Shown here in pieces: positions 25,401 through 34,729 of a stretch of 44,177 nt of DNA. Both the position numbers and the translations under genes were made by a program. The notes beneath the pieces are model-generated. The model saw nothing but the letters and a program-made list of their open reading frames with translations. It made no database searches and was not told the origin of the DNA. The stretch covers positions 1-44,177 of the forward strand of contig RPGQ01000008.1 in assembly GCA_004193595.1 (NCBI GenBank), read 5' to 3'. This DNA comes from Desulfobacteraceae bacterium Eth-SRB2 (GTDB taxonomy: Bacteria; Desulfobacterota; Desulfobacteria; Desulfobacterales; UBA11574). Each line of letters begins with the position of its first letter. Position 1 is the first letter of the stretch.

Positions 25401-27280
25401 TTGTGAAGTTTTAATGCTTTTCGATAAGCAGATCGAATACTTGGAAACAGGCTTTTTGAAGCTTGATTAAGGATTTCCTTTGCTTGCTCTGTGTTCAGTT
25501 CAAGCAACGCCAGGGTGGCGCCCCGCCGCCGTAGCGAACTATCGATACTGAAATCCCATCCTTGACTAAGGAGGGACTCTCGTAAAAATGAAACGTAATG
25601 GCCGGAGTCACAACGGACGAGAGTTTTATAACAGTTCAGGATCTGCTGATCGTCCTCACGGCGGATTTTTTTATGGTCAAGATAGTTCAATATCAAATTC
25701 CCGGTTTCCCGGTTTTTGTGCTTTTCCAGATAGTTCCACATCAGCCGGCGAATTGTGAGAACAGGATCGTCTATGAGATGAAAAAGCTTCTTGATCATAT
25801 TTACATCCCGACGGGTTAAAGCCTTTAGTGCTTCCAGGCGCACCCTGTCCGATTTATGGTGCGTCATTTCAAGGAGGATTTGCTCAGTTTTTTCACCTTT
25901 GATGTGTCCGAGAATAAAGACGAGCTTTTTGACCAAGACCTCTTCCGGTCGATACAGCAACTGTATTAAGGGATGAATATCTTTTAGTGCCAGCATTCCA
26001 ATAACTTCCATAAGCTGTCGTTCAACAGGCACGGATAGTTTCTGCAGTAATAGGGGACCAAGAGCGGTTATAGCCGTCGGTGGGAAACGGAGAATCAAGT
26101 GCTTAAAATCTTTAATATTTATAGTATGTTGTTTATTTATAGTCGGTAAAACCTGCTTGAGAGCACCCAACACGTTAGGAGCGGAAATATTAATGAAGAA
26201 CTGACCCAACAAAGGCTGGGCCCAGGGTTTCTCGGTTTTGCATGATTGATAGCTTTTTTGTAAGTTTTCTATAAAACTGAGAGCGACCCGAAATTCACCT
26301 CGAGCAAGTGTGTTTTTAAATTCCTCCTTTATAAAATCAAGGATAATTGAGTAGTCCTCCGGTTCGTTTTGAGTTTGGAGAATAACCTCTAAAACGTAAA
26401 GCACGTCTTGTGTTCCGTTTTGGCGTTCTTCCTCGGCAACCATCTCCTTTAGGTTCTGGGACTCTTCCTGGGTCAGTTGCCAGATCGTTGTGTCCATGGT
26501 CGAAAGGAGCATGTCAACACCAGCGTCCGGGTCTCTTTCGGTATTGGCCAAGCCCTGATGATCATCATCCCCCTGTTCCTGCATGGCCGTGTCATGCAAG
26601 CTTTGGTGCTCAATTTCATGCCCGGCCGTGGCCTGTTTCTCACCGTCCGTCATTTTGAAAGTGGAAAAATCGTCATCCCCCTGCTCCTGCATGGCCGTGT
26701 CATGCAGCTGTCCGTGCTCAATTCCATACCCGGCCGTGGCCTGTTTCTCATTGTCCGTCACTTTGAAGGTGGAAAAATCTGTTATTGTTTCAGCCTTCCA
26801 TAGGACATCCATGGCCGCGTACTGCAAATGCGGAAAATCCATTTCCCACAAGGCGGTGACAAGATCTCCTTTGGCCTCTTCTTGTAATATTACGTATTGA
26901 TTGTGAATTTTCAAAAAATCAGAGATTTCCCATAGTTCGAGTCCTTGCTTAAACTCCAGCCACTGGATGCCGTCTCGAAACAAGGGAAAGGCTAATTGAA
27001 CGGTTCCGGGATCATCCTGTTGAACCATCTCACTCTGAAAAAGAAGCCGATTCTTTTCTACATCCAACCTAAGATCACCATAATTTTCTATGAAAACATC
27101 TATACAGGACTTGACAGCTTGGAGGGAGTTTTGGCAGGTTACATGACTTTCAGGATACATGGTATAGTTTTTAACGGCCAAAATAAACGAAGCTACCACA
27201 GCCTTGACCGTTTGAAATTCTTGAGCCGTTTGTCCTTGATCGTGAAAATCAATCCTCTTTTTTGTGGGTTCTTCAGCCAT
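25397..27280 (-). CDS. HEAT-repeat protein coupled to the HD-GYP gene
   Basis: The 627-residue protein starts at ATG 27280. The N-terminal part (about 15-170) is helical, and the C-terminal part (about 370-620) has HEAT-like helices (for example KTEQILLEMTHHKSDRVRLE then ALKALTRRDVN, and DDPVLTIRRLMWNYLEKHK). Between them is an acidic linker with an exact-looking tandem duplication of 36 residues (DNA 26566-26673 and 26674-26781, with unit words STFKVTD, EKQATAG and LHDTAMQEQGDD). HEAT proteins act as scaffolds. The overlap with the HD-GYP gene suggests that it serves as partner or regulator. Confidence 0.7.
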   Translation of the reverse strand: MAEEPTKKRIDFHDQGQTAQEFQTVKAVVASFILAVKNYTMYPESHVTCQNSLQAVKSCIDVFIENYGDLRLDVEKNRLLFQSEMVQQDDPGTVQLAFPLFRDGIQWLEFKQGLELWEISDFLKIHNQYVILQEEAKGDLVTALWEMDFPHLQYAAMDVLWKAETITDFSTFKVTDNEKQATAGYGIEHGQLHDTAMQEQGDDDFSTFKMTDGEKQATAGHEIEHQSLHDTAMQEQGDDDHQGLANTERDPDAGVDMLLSTMDTTIWQLTQEESQNLKEMVAEEERQNGTQDVLYVLEVILQTQNEPEDYSIILDFIKEEFKNTLARGEFRVALSFIENLQKSYQSCKTEKPWAQPLLGQFFINISAPNVLGALKQVLPTINKQHTINIKDFKHLILRFPPTAITALGPLLLQKLSVPVERQLMEVIGMLALKDIHPLIQLLYRPEEVLVKKLVFILGHIKGEKTEQILLEMTHHKSDRVRLEALKALTRRDVNMIKKLFHLIDDPVLTIRRLMWNYLEKHKNRETGNLILNYLDHKKIRREDDQQILNCYKTLVRCDSGHYVSFLRESLLSQGWDFSIDSSLRRRGATLALLELNTEQAKEILNQASKSLFPSIRSAYRKALKLHK

Positions 27281-27448
27281 ACGTCTTCTTTTTATTTGTC
27301 TAATGGCCGAACAATAAATGATCTATATCGCATATGCTTCGGGGAAAGATATAACAACTGACATTACAGGCTCTCATAATATATGTTGTATGTCAAGAAA
27401 AAAATAATACAATATATTGTAATGGAGGCCATGTTGCTATAAATTCGG

Positions 27449-30391
27449 TTATTTTTTTCTTGGGGAACGATGGAACAGTTCAATCTCTTTGTCCAGATTC
27501 TTACCCGCCCTTTCAAACTGAATCTTGAGCCTGCTTCCGATTTTTCTATAAAACAGCGCAAGTTTTAAGTCCGCCAGCGATTGTATTGACTGCCCCGCAA
27601 CCATTTGAATAACATCACCCTTCTGCAATCCTGCTTTTTGGGCAGGACTATTATGACCGATACTCATGACTTCAAGTCCATGGTCTTTTTCTTCAACTAT
27701 TACACCCAGTCGAGGCGATTTTTCTCCCTCTAATTCTGTGGTAATAAGTACATAGTCAGCAATTCCGTCTTCAATTTCTTCGTCCTGTACAACAACCGTA
27801 AAAGGTTCGTGGTTTCTCCGATAAAGGCGTTCAGGTATTCCATATTTATGTCTAAGGTGACCATTTCCCGCCAGTATCACCAGTTTACTTTCCGGATGGT
27901 CTGTTAAGAACTGCCGGGCGGATTCCGCCATGGCTTCATCCCACAGAATTTGCGCCTGTAAAAAGAAACTAAAATCTTTTAACTCCCCTTGTTCCTTGTG
28001 CAAAGAAAACACCTGGTTCAAATTCCTCCTGTAGCGTTCATTTGAAAAATCGATTGAACGGGAAAATTGTGTCTTCTCTTTATCTGATAAGCTGTATATA
28101 CCTTCACGAGCAACTTTACGGCTGATATCACTTTGGATGTTAAGAGCTACAAGGGGCAAGTTTTGTTGTTTGAGATAATCGATGATCGGTTTATACAAAT
28201 TATAATCGTACCGCCACCTACTGAAATATTCAGTCTTTTGCAAAAATTCATGCTCATCAATCCTCCCGGCCAGGTAGTCATTCACCACCGGTTGAAAAGG
28301 CTTTTGGAACATTTCCATGCCCACAGCCAGTTTATATCCTGCGTTATGCATCTTTTTAATGATTTGCAGCTGGTTAATATGGTGGGCGAACCGGTCATGC
28401 CTTTCCCCTATGTAAATAATGCGGGATGCTGTAAGATATGGAATAATACTGTTTACGGTTGTAAGCATATCGGGCTTTAGAACCCGGGGTGCCGGCCGCG
28501 ACAGTACCCGGATGCCGTTATCTGCTCCGGCAATAGCTTTGTAGGTGTTCCGCCCGTTTCTGAAAGCAAGCTCGGTGTATTTACCGTAATGTGGTATTTT
28601 GCGCTGCACCGCTTGAGCTTCTGTTTTGTTTTTAGCATGTAACAGAGCAATGCGCTCCGATTCATTGTATGGATTTTTATAAACTTTTATACGCACCCCA
28701 TCTTTTGGGGCGACCTGTTTTCCAAACAGCATATTTACAGCAATATTATTAAAACCTGCAATCAAAAACGAATTTTCTTTGATCTTACTAAATGTGATGT
28801 TACTTGGGGTTACATAAGTAATATTTTCAATCCCGAGAGCGTCGATAATCGGTTGATATATACTCCGTTGCCCGGATGAAACAACGACAGTCATCTTTTG
28901 TTTGCCCATAATTCCGGCCAGAACCGGAGGAATTTCTTCAGGTGCTAAGTGTCGCATAATTGTGTAGTTTTCATCAATGACCGCTTTTATGGGCATCTCA
29001 TCCATAAAAAGACTGATCTTTTCTTTAGATTTTTTCACATGGATAAATTGCATATTTTTGCCCGTATCGGTGTATAAGGATACGGGGATTATCAGTGGAT
29101 AAATTTCTCCCTTTTGTAATAGTTTGAAATTTAGCTTAATCTGTCCCCGCTCAACACGCAACTCAGCATTTTTTACTTCAAGTCGGGGGATACTTTTCCG
29201 GCTGATCCAGTACCCGAAATATGGTTTCAATTTTTTTCCGGTTACTTTTTCAAAAGCGCGCTGTATATCGTTCCATGAAGCTTTGCGAAAACTATTTTCA
29301 TAAATGAAGGCCCGTATGGCTGCAAAAAACGAATCATCACCATAGAGTTCTCTTAATCCATGAAAGAACATTGCTGATTTTCCATAGCCTATGGTGCTTT
29401 GGGCTTTATTCCGTCTGCTGAAAAAATCACTCATGGAAATCGCATTGCCGGCATTTACATAGGCATCGTAATCCACCAGGATTTGTTTGCGATAGTCTGT
29501 GTCTTTGCCGTCAAGAGCGGCATAATGATAATCCGCAAAATAAGTTGTGATTCCTTCCGCCCAATTGCCAAATGTAAAATCGGTATAAATGGAGTTTCCA
29601 AACCATTGATGTAAAATTTCATGTCCTAAGGATGTCTTAACAATGAACGGCAAATTCACCACCTGCTTACCCAGTAAGGAAAAAGTCGGCATTGAATAGC
29701 CTGTGGGAAAAATATTTTCTACAATAGCAAAACGCTTGTATGGATACGATGTGAGCATATTTTCGTACATCGCCAGATATTTTTTACTATAAGCAATATA
29801 TGTATCTGCAAGCTGGGCATCTTCTTTGAAGAAATAAGATTCTATAGAAATATTGTTATATCGGTCTTTTTGCAGAACATACCGGGTTGAAGCCGCCAGA
29901 TGTAAACTGTCCAATGGGTGATTGAACTTAAAATCAAACGTTTTTGTTTTTTCATGTTTTTGGATGGTTACGGATTCAGATTCTGAGGTGGCTATAAAAT
30001 TTTCCGGTAACGTCACGGCAAGATCATACGCAGCCAGAACATTCGGATGCGGATACCAGTTGTCGATTAAAAACACATTTTCTTTGTCGATGAAATTAGT
30101 ACCCTTTGGGTTGAACACGGCTTCATAACTTATAATTATTTTTTGGCCGTCTTGCACCGTCAGATAAATGCTGTCATGGGAAGTCGTAATGTCAGTGCTG
30201 CCCTCCACTTTCAACTGATGCAGATTGCGAACCATTAAATTAATTTTCATATCGGCATAAGCTTTAATACGGGCAGTGCCGATGATTTTCCGTTCATGGG
30301 GGTTTATTTGAACACTAAGCGCATAGTGAAGATTAGCGCTCCAGACCGTTGCAGGCAGACAAACAATCAAAAGAAAAAGTAGTTTTCTCAT
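27449..30391 (-). CDS. Exported M1-like metallopeptidase fused to ChaN-like and PDZ domains
   Basis: ATG 30391 is preferred because it begins MRKLLFLLIVCLPATVWSA, a clean signal peptide; a TTG at 30412 is the alternative. Residues about 20-500 resemble an M1 aminopeptidase: GHEILHQWFGN with a zinc-binding HExxH, then NWAEG with the third ligand. The spacing between the second His and the Glu is 17 rather than the usual 18 residues, and no GAMEN motif is seen. The middle (about 640-880) is ChaN-like heme-binding: IYIGERHDRFAHHINQLQ and VGMEMFQKPFQPVVNDYLAG. The C-terminus has a PDZ domain (SIGHNSPAQKAGLQKGDVIQ). A periplasmic heme- or protein-handling peptidase is inferred. Confidence 0.8.
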   Translation of the reverse strand: MRKLLFLLIVCLPATVWSANLHYALSVQINPHERKIIGTARIKAYADMKINLMVRNLHQLKVEGSTDITTSHDSIYLTVQDGQKIIISYEAVFNPKGTNFIDKENVFLIDNWYPHPNVLAAYDLAVTLPENFIATSESESVTIQKHEKTKTFDFKFNHPLDSLHLAASTRYVLQKDRYNNISIESYFFKEDAQLADTYIAYSKKYLAMYENMLTSYPYKRFAIVENIFPTGYSMPTFSLLGKQVVNLPFIVKTSLGHEILHQWFGNSIYTDFTFGNWAEGITTYFADYHYAALDGKDTDYRKQILVDYDAYVNAGNAISMSDFFSRRNKAQSTIGYGKSAMFFHGLRELYGDDSFFAAIRAFIYENSFRKASWNDIQRAFEKVTGKKLKPYFGYWISRKSIPRLEVKNAELRVERGQIKLNFKLLQKGEIYPLIIPVSLYTDTGKNMQFIHVKKSKEKISLFMDEMPIKAVIDENYTIMRHLAPEEIPPVLAGIMGKQKMTVVVSSGQRSIYQPIIDALGIENITYVTPSNITFSKIKENSFLIAGFNNIAVNMLFGKQVAPKDGVRIKVYKNPYNESERIALLHAKNKTEAQAVQRKIPHYGKYTELAFRNGRNTYKAIAGADNGIRVLSRPAPRVLKPDMLTTVNSIIPYLTASRIIYIGERHDRFAHHINQLQIIKKMHNAGYKLAVGMEMFQKPFQPVVNDYLAGRIDEHEFLQKTEYFSRWRYDYNLYKPIIDYLKQQNLPLVALNIQSDISRKVAREGIYSLSDKEKTQFSRSIDFSNERYRRNLNQVFSLHKEQGELKDFSFFLQAQILWDEAMAESARQFLTDHPESKLVILAGNGHLRHKYGIPERLYRRNHEPFTVVVQDEEIEDGIADYVLITTELEGEKSPRLGVIVEEKDHGLEVMSIGHNSPAQKAGLQKGDVIQMVAGQSIQSLADLKLALFYRKIGSRLKIQFERAGKNLDKEIELFHRSPRKK

Positions 30392-30550
30392 TTTTTTATC
30401 CAATATTACCAATGGTAACCTGTTCCTTGGTGCCCCTGGCCGTCTGAAACCGGACAGCCGGAAATAATGATCAATGGGGAGTAGGTGTGTGGTTTGTGGA
30501 GCATCTTTACGAATATTTTGTCAAGCAGGTGAAATGAGATTTTATCAATT

Positions 30551-30730
30551 CTGATGAACACGTAAAAAGTCCGATTTAGACGGTTTCGTAAAAAGTTCAA
30601 ACTCCCCCGCCAAACATAGGCGGGATAAAAAGGCGTCGCAAATTTTGTAATCATGAGGCGTACTTTTCGTACGTTGAATGATTGCGAAATGCAGCACAAC
30701 GCAGAAGTTGGACTTTTTACGAGACCGTCA
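30551..30730. repeat. MITE-like family 2, copy B
   Basis: A full copy of about 180 bp. It has TGATGAACACGTAAAAAGTCC at the left, an inner GACGGTTTCGTAAAAAGTTC and TTGGACTTTTTACGAGACCGTCA at the right forming inverted ends, an internal CCCCGCC/GGCGGG hairpin and a CGTACTTTTCGTACG palindrome. It fills most of the gap between the YkgJ-like gene and the M1-ChaN gene. Confidence 0.75.
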
Positions 30731-30759
30731 ATTCTAAAGACTATATTTATGGATGGACG

Positions 30760-31542
30760 CTATCTTAGTCTGAAATATTTGGTTTTAATCCCCCAAATGT
30801 AAAATTTGACCCAATCAAAACCAAACTTCATTAAATCCACATCATCAGTCCGAATTCTTTTTAACAGTGCGGATTTTACCTTGTATCGTTTTAAAAATGT
30901 GCTGTTAAATAAAAAATCACGAAATTGATCTATATTATAAGTTGCCATAAAGGCCATTTTTGCTCTGGGGCCTTCCGGCCCCTGAGCGCCCCAGGGATCG
31001 GTTTGAAACAGACGTTTTACCTCTGACCAGAGCAGGGTCAGTTTATTATACAAAACAGAGTCCTGGTCCTTTGACCATGTCTGGATTGTCCAGGTTTTTT
31101 TTTCGTGCTGGCCCAGACAGAACTCAGGGGGTCTGAAAAAATAAATAAGTTCTGTTTTATGATGTTTGGCATCATAAAAAATGCCCTGTTCAATGGGAAA
31201 GGTGCGGCAGGCATCCGGACGGTCAGGATAAACCGAGCAGCCTGATTCAACCAGAAAAGGACAGGTTCTTTCTTTGTTTTCAGCCATCCGTAGAAGGACT
31301 TCCGGAAAGAAACTGGAAGGCCGCAACACAATATCTACATACTTATCAATAAATTTATCTGTTGAGATTTGAAGCCTATTTTTTAGCCGGACAACATCGT
31401 AGGGATATAAAAAAAGATTGAGATTTCGGCAACATCGATTAAAACAGGCAATGCCCGGGTAACATTGAAAATTAAAGCTGTCCCCCTTTTCAAGTCTTTT
31501 TCCGGGCAGTTTGTCTATATCTTCTATTTTTATATATTTCAT
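30760..31542 (-). CDS. YkgJ-type cysteine-cluster protein (putative zinc- or iron-binding)
   Basis: The 260-residue protein starts at ATG 31542. CYPGIACFNRCCRN (about 27-40) and CPFLVESGCSVYPDRPDACRTFPI (about 94-117) carry the spaced cysteines of the YkgJ/CxxCxxCC family (UPF0153-like), thought to bind a metal or iron-sulphur cluster. The C-terminal part is a helical tail of unknown role. A second protein of the family lies just upstream at 31823-32434. Function in this family is unknown. Confidence 0.8.
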   Translation of the reverse strand: MKYIKIEDIDKLPGKRLEKGDSFNFQCYPGIACFNRCCRNLNLFLYPYDVVRLKNRLQISTDKFIDKYVDIVLRPSSFFPEVLLRMAENKERTCPFLVESGCSVYPDRPDACRTFPIEQGIFYDAKHHKTELIYFFRPPEFCLGQHEKKTWTIQTWSKDQDSVLYNKLTLLWSEVKRLFQTDPWGAQGPEGPRAKMAFMATYNIDQFRDFLFNSTFLKRYKVKSALLKRIRTDDVDLMKFGFDWVKFYIWGIKTKYFRLR

Positions 31543-31788
31543 ATGGTGTATCCGTTCACAGGTTCAGGGTTCAACGTTCAGGGTTAAGGACAAAGAAGAC
31601 GTTGAAGATCCGAAGTCCTCGTTACAAATGTTCATTTTCCCAAGTAATTGGCAATTTGGCTTCAAATTTTGGATTAAGCCTGCCGAAACTGACGCTTTTC
31701 TCGTAAATACGCATCCCAAATGCAGCCCGGGGACGATAATAGAACCTTGAACCCCTGAACCTTTGAACCGTGAACGGTTACCATACGG
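31541..31788. repeat. Element with long inverted ends made of GGTTCA words
   Basis: The left arm CCGTTCACAGGTTCAGGGTT (31552-31571) is mirrored on the right by CCTGAACCTTTGAACCGTG and TGAACGG (31753-31776), with flanking ATGGT/ACCAT pairs. It lies between the two YkgJ-type genes. No gene is inside. Confidence 0.6.
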
Positions 31789-31822
31789 AATATGATGATC
31801 TAACGTGCCTAAAATTAAAGCA

Positions 31823-32434
31823 TTAAAACGTTACCAACATCTGCGCCACAGTCATTTTTATCTTTTGCGTCATACCGACCGCCTGTTTCAGTTCCTTTTC
31901 CAGTTCAGCCATTTCCATGTAAAAGGGTGTGCGGTCAAACTTGAAAGCCTCTTTTTTTTGACACTGTTCCATAAAAACCGCGCAACCCGGAGCATACAAT
32001 ACCCCCTGACCGGGCCGTTGAAGTACATGGGGAATGCCATGTAATCTGCATATCATAGGCCGGTAGGTATAAATCAGACATAAATTGTTTACATTAAGCG
32101 GACACATCAATCTGACAGGGCCCCCTTTTTCATCAGCCTCACGGGTTTTCCGGCACACTTCCAAAGCTCTTTGCTTCACCTGGACCTGCTTTTCATTAAC
32201 CAGGGTGTTGTACCCTTTTTTGATATAAAAATATTCCAAAAGGGTATGATGATAGAACCGGGTAAAACAGCAATTGTCGTCGCAGCCTGTACAATAAAAA
32301 TTATAATAATCAGCAGCTTCCTGATATTTTTTATCCATAGCCGAATAAATTATTTTTAATCGTTCTAAAAAAGGTGCAAAGATTTTGCGATCGATTAGCG
32401 GCAGCATTTCCAGTATACCTGATAGTGACTTCAT
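31823..32434 (-). CDS. YkgJ-type cysteine-cluster protein, second copy
   Basis: The 203-residue protein starts at ATG 32434. FYCTGCDDNCCFTRFYH (about 46-62) and MCPLNVNNLCLIYTYRPMIC then RLHGIPHVL (about 109-138) carry the family cysteines. It is not a close duplicate of 30760-31542: length and tail differ. The upstream region is occupied by a 144-bp repeat (32443-32586), which ends 9 bp before the start codon, so that repeat must provide or destroy the promoter. Confidence 0.8.
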   Translation of the reverse strand: MKSLSGILEMLPLIDRKIFAPFLERLKIIYSAMDKKYQEAADYYNFYCTGCDDNCCFTRFYHHTLLEYFYIKKGYNTLVNEKQVQVKQRALEVCRKTREADEKGGPVRLMCPLNVNNLCLIYTYRPMICRLHGIPHVLQRPGQGVLYAPGCAVFMEQCQKKEAFKFDRTPFYMEMAELEKELKQAVGMTQKIKMTVAQMLVTF

Positions 32435-32442
32435 AGTTGTAT

Positions 32443-32586
32443 CGAGACCTTTGCCAAACGCCCCTTTTTGCTTAATTTCTGCGTCAGGCTCAAATTTTAA
32501 TCCTCGAAATACTCAATGTATTCCTGTGGTTAAAATTATCGCCTTTCTTGAACTTAAACAAAAACTAACATTTTTCAAAGGTCTCG
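32443..32586. repeat. 144-bp MITE-like element with 11-bp terminal repeats
   Basis: CGAGACCTTTG (32443-32453) is the exact inverse of CAAAGGTCTCG (32576-32586). The same arms form the compact hairpin at 37415-37450, and one arm occurs at 36883-36894. It lies between the dGTPase-like gene and the YkgJ-type gene. Confidence 0.65.
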
Positions 32587-32621
32587 TATCGCAAGATGGT
32601 TGAGCATAAAAACTGTTTGGG

Positions 32622-33677
32622 CTAAAATTGAGGCGAAGGGAAAAAGATTTTTGTGTAAAGAGCGAGAGCATATCGGTCTGTAATGCTTGCGATGAAATCA
32701 CAAACAATCCTCTCAGTAGGCTGGTTATCATAATTGCACGCTTCCATATGCATGTTTTTAAGTTCTCTTTGCAACATCTTTTGGTTTTCCAAACAACATG
32801 TGTAAAGTTCGGACAGAATCTTTTTGGCCTTGACAAATTCTCCATGGACCCGGGGTGAACGATACACATTTTCATAAAGAAATTCCCTGAGTTCGGTCAT
32901 GGTAGAATAAACATCATCGCTCATTTGCAGACATAATTTATCCTTACGAACATGGGTTGAAAATACAAGATCCTTTATCATGCTATTTGCGCGTTCGGAA
33001 TGCGTCCGTCCAAGAATCTTAACACAGGAATCGGGAACTTGACTTCGGCTGATAACACCGCTTCGGATGGCATCATCCAAATCATGATTAAGATATGCCA
33101 TAATGTCGGCAATACGGACGACATTCCCCTCAATTGTAACGGCCCGTTCATTGGGATCATCCGGAATAATTTTTCCATACCCCTTGGAATGCTTTAAAAT
33201 TCCGTCTCGAACTTCATGTGTAAGATTTAGCCCCTTACCGTTTTTTTCCAGAACATCAACAATACGCAGGCTCTGTTCTTTATGTGTGAAATCCGGCGAA
33301 TATATTTCTTGCAGAATTGCCTCACCGCCATGACCAAACGGGGTATGACCCAAGTCATGGCCTAAGGCGATGGCTTCGGTCAAATCCTCGTTAAGACGCA
33401 TGGCCCGTGCTATGTTTCTTGCTATTTCCGACACTTCGAGTGTATGGGTAAGGCGGGTTCGGTACTCATCCCCCAAAGGAGCCAAAAAAACTTGGGTTTT
33501 ATACTTTAAGCGTCTGAAGGCATTGGAATAAACAATTCGGTCCCTGTCCACCTGAAAAGCGGTTCGGATGGGACAAGGGGGTTCCTTTTTCATGCGGCCC
33601 CGGGACCCGGCACTTAGACATCCGAAGGGAGATATAAAATCTTTTTCACGTTGTTCAAATTCTTCACGTATATTCAT
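32622..33677 (-). CDS. dgt: dGTPase-like HD triphosphohydrolase
   Basis: Starting at ATG 33677 gives MNIREEFEQREKDFISPFG, the usual N-terminus of the family; the GTG at 33695 adds six residues. TRLTHTLEVSEIARNI and GHDLGHTPFGHGGE carry the HD metal ligands, and NVVRIADIMAYLNHDLDDAI gives the later aspartate. These enzymes cut deoxynucleoside triphosphates (dGTP and sometimes others) to the nucleoside and triphosphate; relatives act in nucleotide-pool control and in phage defence. At 351 residues it matches the shorter dGTPase-like class. Confidence 0.9.
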   Translation of the reverse strand: MNIREEFEQREKDFISPFGCLSAGSRGRMKKEPPCPIRTAFQVDRDRIVYSNAFRRLKYKTQVFLAPLGDEYRTRLTHTLEVSEIARNIARAMRLNEDLTEAIALGHDLGHTPFGHGGEAILQEIYSPDFTHKEQSLRIVDVLEKNGKGLNLTHEVRDGILKHSKGYGKIIPDDPNERAVTIEGNVVRIADIMAYLNHDLDDAIRSGVISRSQVPDSCVKILGRTHSERANSMIKDLVFSTHVRKDKLCLQMSDDVYSTMTELREFLYENVYRSPRVHGEFVKAKKILSELYTCCLENQKMLQRELKNMHMEACNYDNQPTERIVCDFIASITDRYALALYTKIFFPSPQF

Positions 33678-34111
33678 ATGATAAAAGTTGTTCACAGGAA
33701 CATTAAATTGTAAAGGAATATTTGAACCTTTACATCCTGAAAGTCTTGTTTTATGTTTTTATTGGTTTCAATCGCATTTTATGTATTGTATGGGAAAAAA
33801 TCAATACACGAGTACAAAAAAACAAATAAAGTTCAAAATCCAATATTCATGGTCTCGCAAAAATCTAATTTGCTCGCTAACCCTAAGTAACTATTTTGAA
33901 TTTCGGTTCACCCTGTGAAATGTGTAATGCAGCACAACGCAAAAGTTGGACTTTTTACGAGACCGTCAACTTTAGCGAATTAATTTTTTGAACATAACGC
34001 AAAGACTTGTCCGCCTCCGGCGGATTGGGCCCCGGTTAAATATTAAATACGGATTTAACCGGGCAAGCAAAAAGATTATTTATGGATGGACAATAGAAAG
34101 GTGTAAGAACT
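33678..34111. other. Intergenic with repeat fragments
   Basis: No gene is supported. 33927-33969 (GCAGCACAACGC and GACTTTTTACGAGACCGTCA) is the right end of MITE-like family 2. 34005-34026 holds ACTTGTCCGCCT followed by CCGGCGGATT, a short palindrome also seen inside recombinase copy 2 at 13347-13368. 34031-34063 is a hairpin, CCCGGTTAAAT with ATTTAACCGGG. Confidence 0.55.
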
Positions 34112-34672
34112 TTGAAAAATACACAAGGACATCATCTCATACTCGGTGAACTGGTTGATTTCATAACCGGTGAAACAATCGAGGATAATCATGACGAAAG
34201 ATACAGACAGAAACTGGCGCGTATTCTTGTGGAGCATAAAGGATATCTTAAAAAGGAAATCGAATCCGGCCGCGAACTTCTTATAACCGCCGCAGATAAA
34301 AAAGCTGTTTTAAAAGTTGATTATACCATTAACCTTACGGGCAAAATTTGTATTATTATAAAATATGGCCCCGGTTCTCTGGTTACCCGGCATCGTTCTG
34401 CGCTGGCTGCTTCGAGACTTGTGGCGCCTTATCAGGTACCGGTAGTTGTTGTAACAAACGGTGAAGATGCAGACATTCTCGAGGGAGCGACCGGTAAGGT
34501 AATTTCCATTGGCCTTGAATCTATACCTGACAAAGCTGAACTCATTAAAAAGCTATCCCATATCCATTTCGATCCTATCTCAACCAAACGGACTGAGATG
34601 GAATCTAAAATTATTTATGCTTTTGAGGTCGATGGAAGCTGTATGTGTGATGACAGCACATGCAAATTGTAA
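34112..34672 (+). CDS. Orphan protein with HsdR N-terminal-like nuclease fold
   Basis: The 186-residue protein starts at TTG 34112 behind GAAAGGTGTAAGAAC. It reads GELVDFITGETIEDNHDERY then RQKLARILVEHKGYLKKEIE, LKVDYTINLTGKICIIIKYG and RHRSALAASRLVAPYQVPVV. This matches the stand-alone type I restriction HsdR N-terminal domain family, with a PD-(D/E)XK-like D...x-x-x core (the ExK residues are weak here: IIIKYGPG). No methylase, specificity or helicase gene is adjacent, so it is not a restriction system. A cysteine-rich C-terminal end (CMCDDSTCKL) is unusual. Confidence 0.65.
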   Translation: MKNTQGHHLILGELVDFITGETIEDNHDERYRQKLARILVEHKGYLKKEIESGRELLITAADKKAVLKVDYTINLTGKICIIIKYGPGSLVTRHRSALAASRLVAPYQVPVVVVTNGEDADILEGATGKVISIGLESIPDKAELIKKLSHIHFDPISTKRTEMESKIIYAFEVDGSCMCDDSTCKL

Positions 34673-34729
34673 AAATTGCTCATCGATAAATATTTTTTTT
34701 ATTAAAACAAAAAAGCTCAGAGAAACAAC

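Noticed and set aside
26477..26803. 108-codon open frame opposite the HEAT-repeat gene
   Set aside because: It only mirrors the 108-bp tandem duplication of the real gene on the other strand.
34112..34672. A complete type I restriction-modification system
   Set aside because: Only an HsdR-N-like domain is present; no HsdM, HsdS or helicase genes lie nearby.
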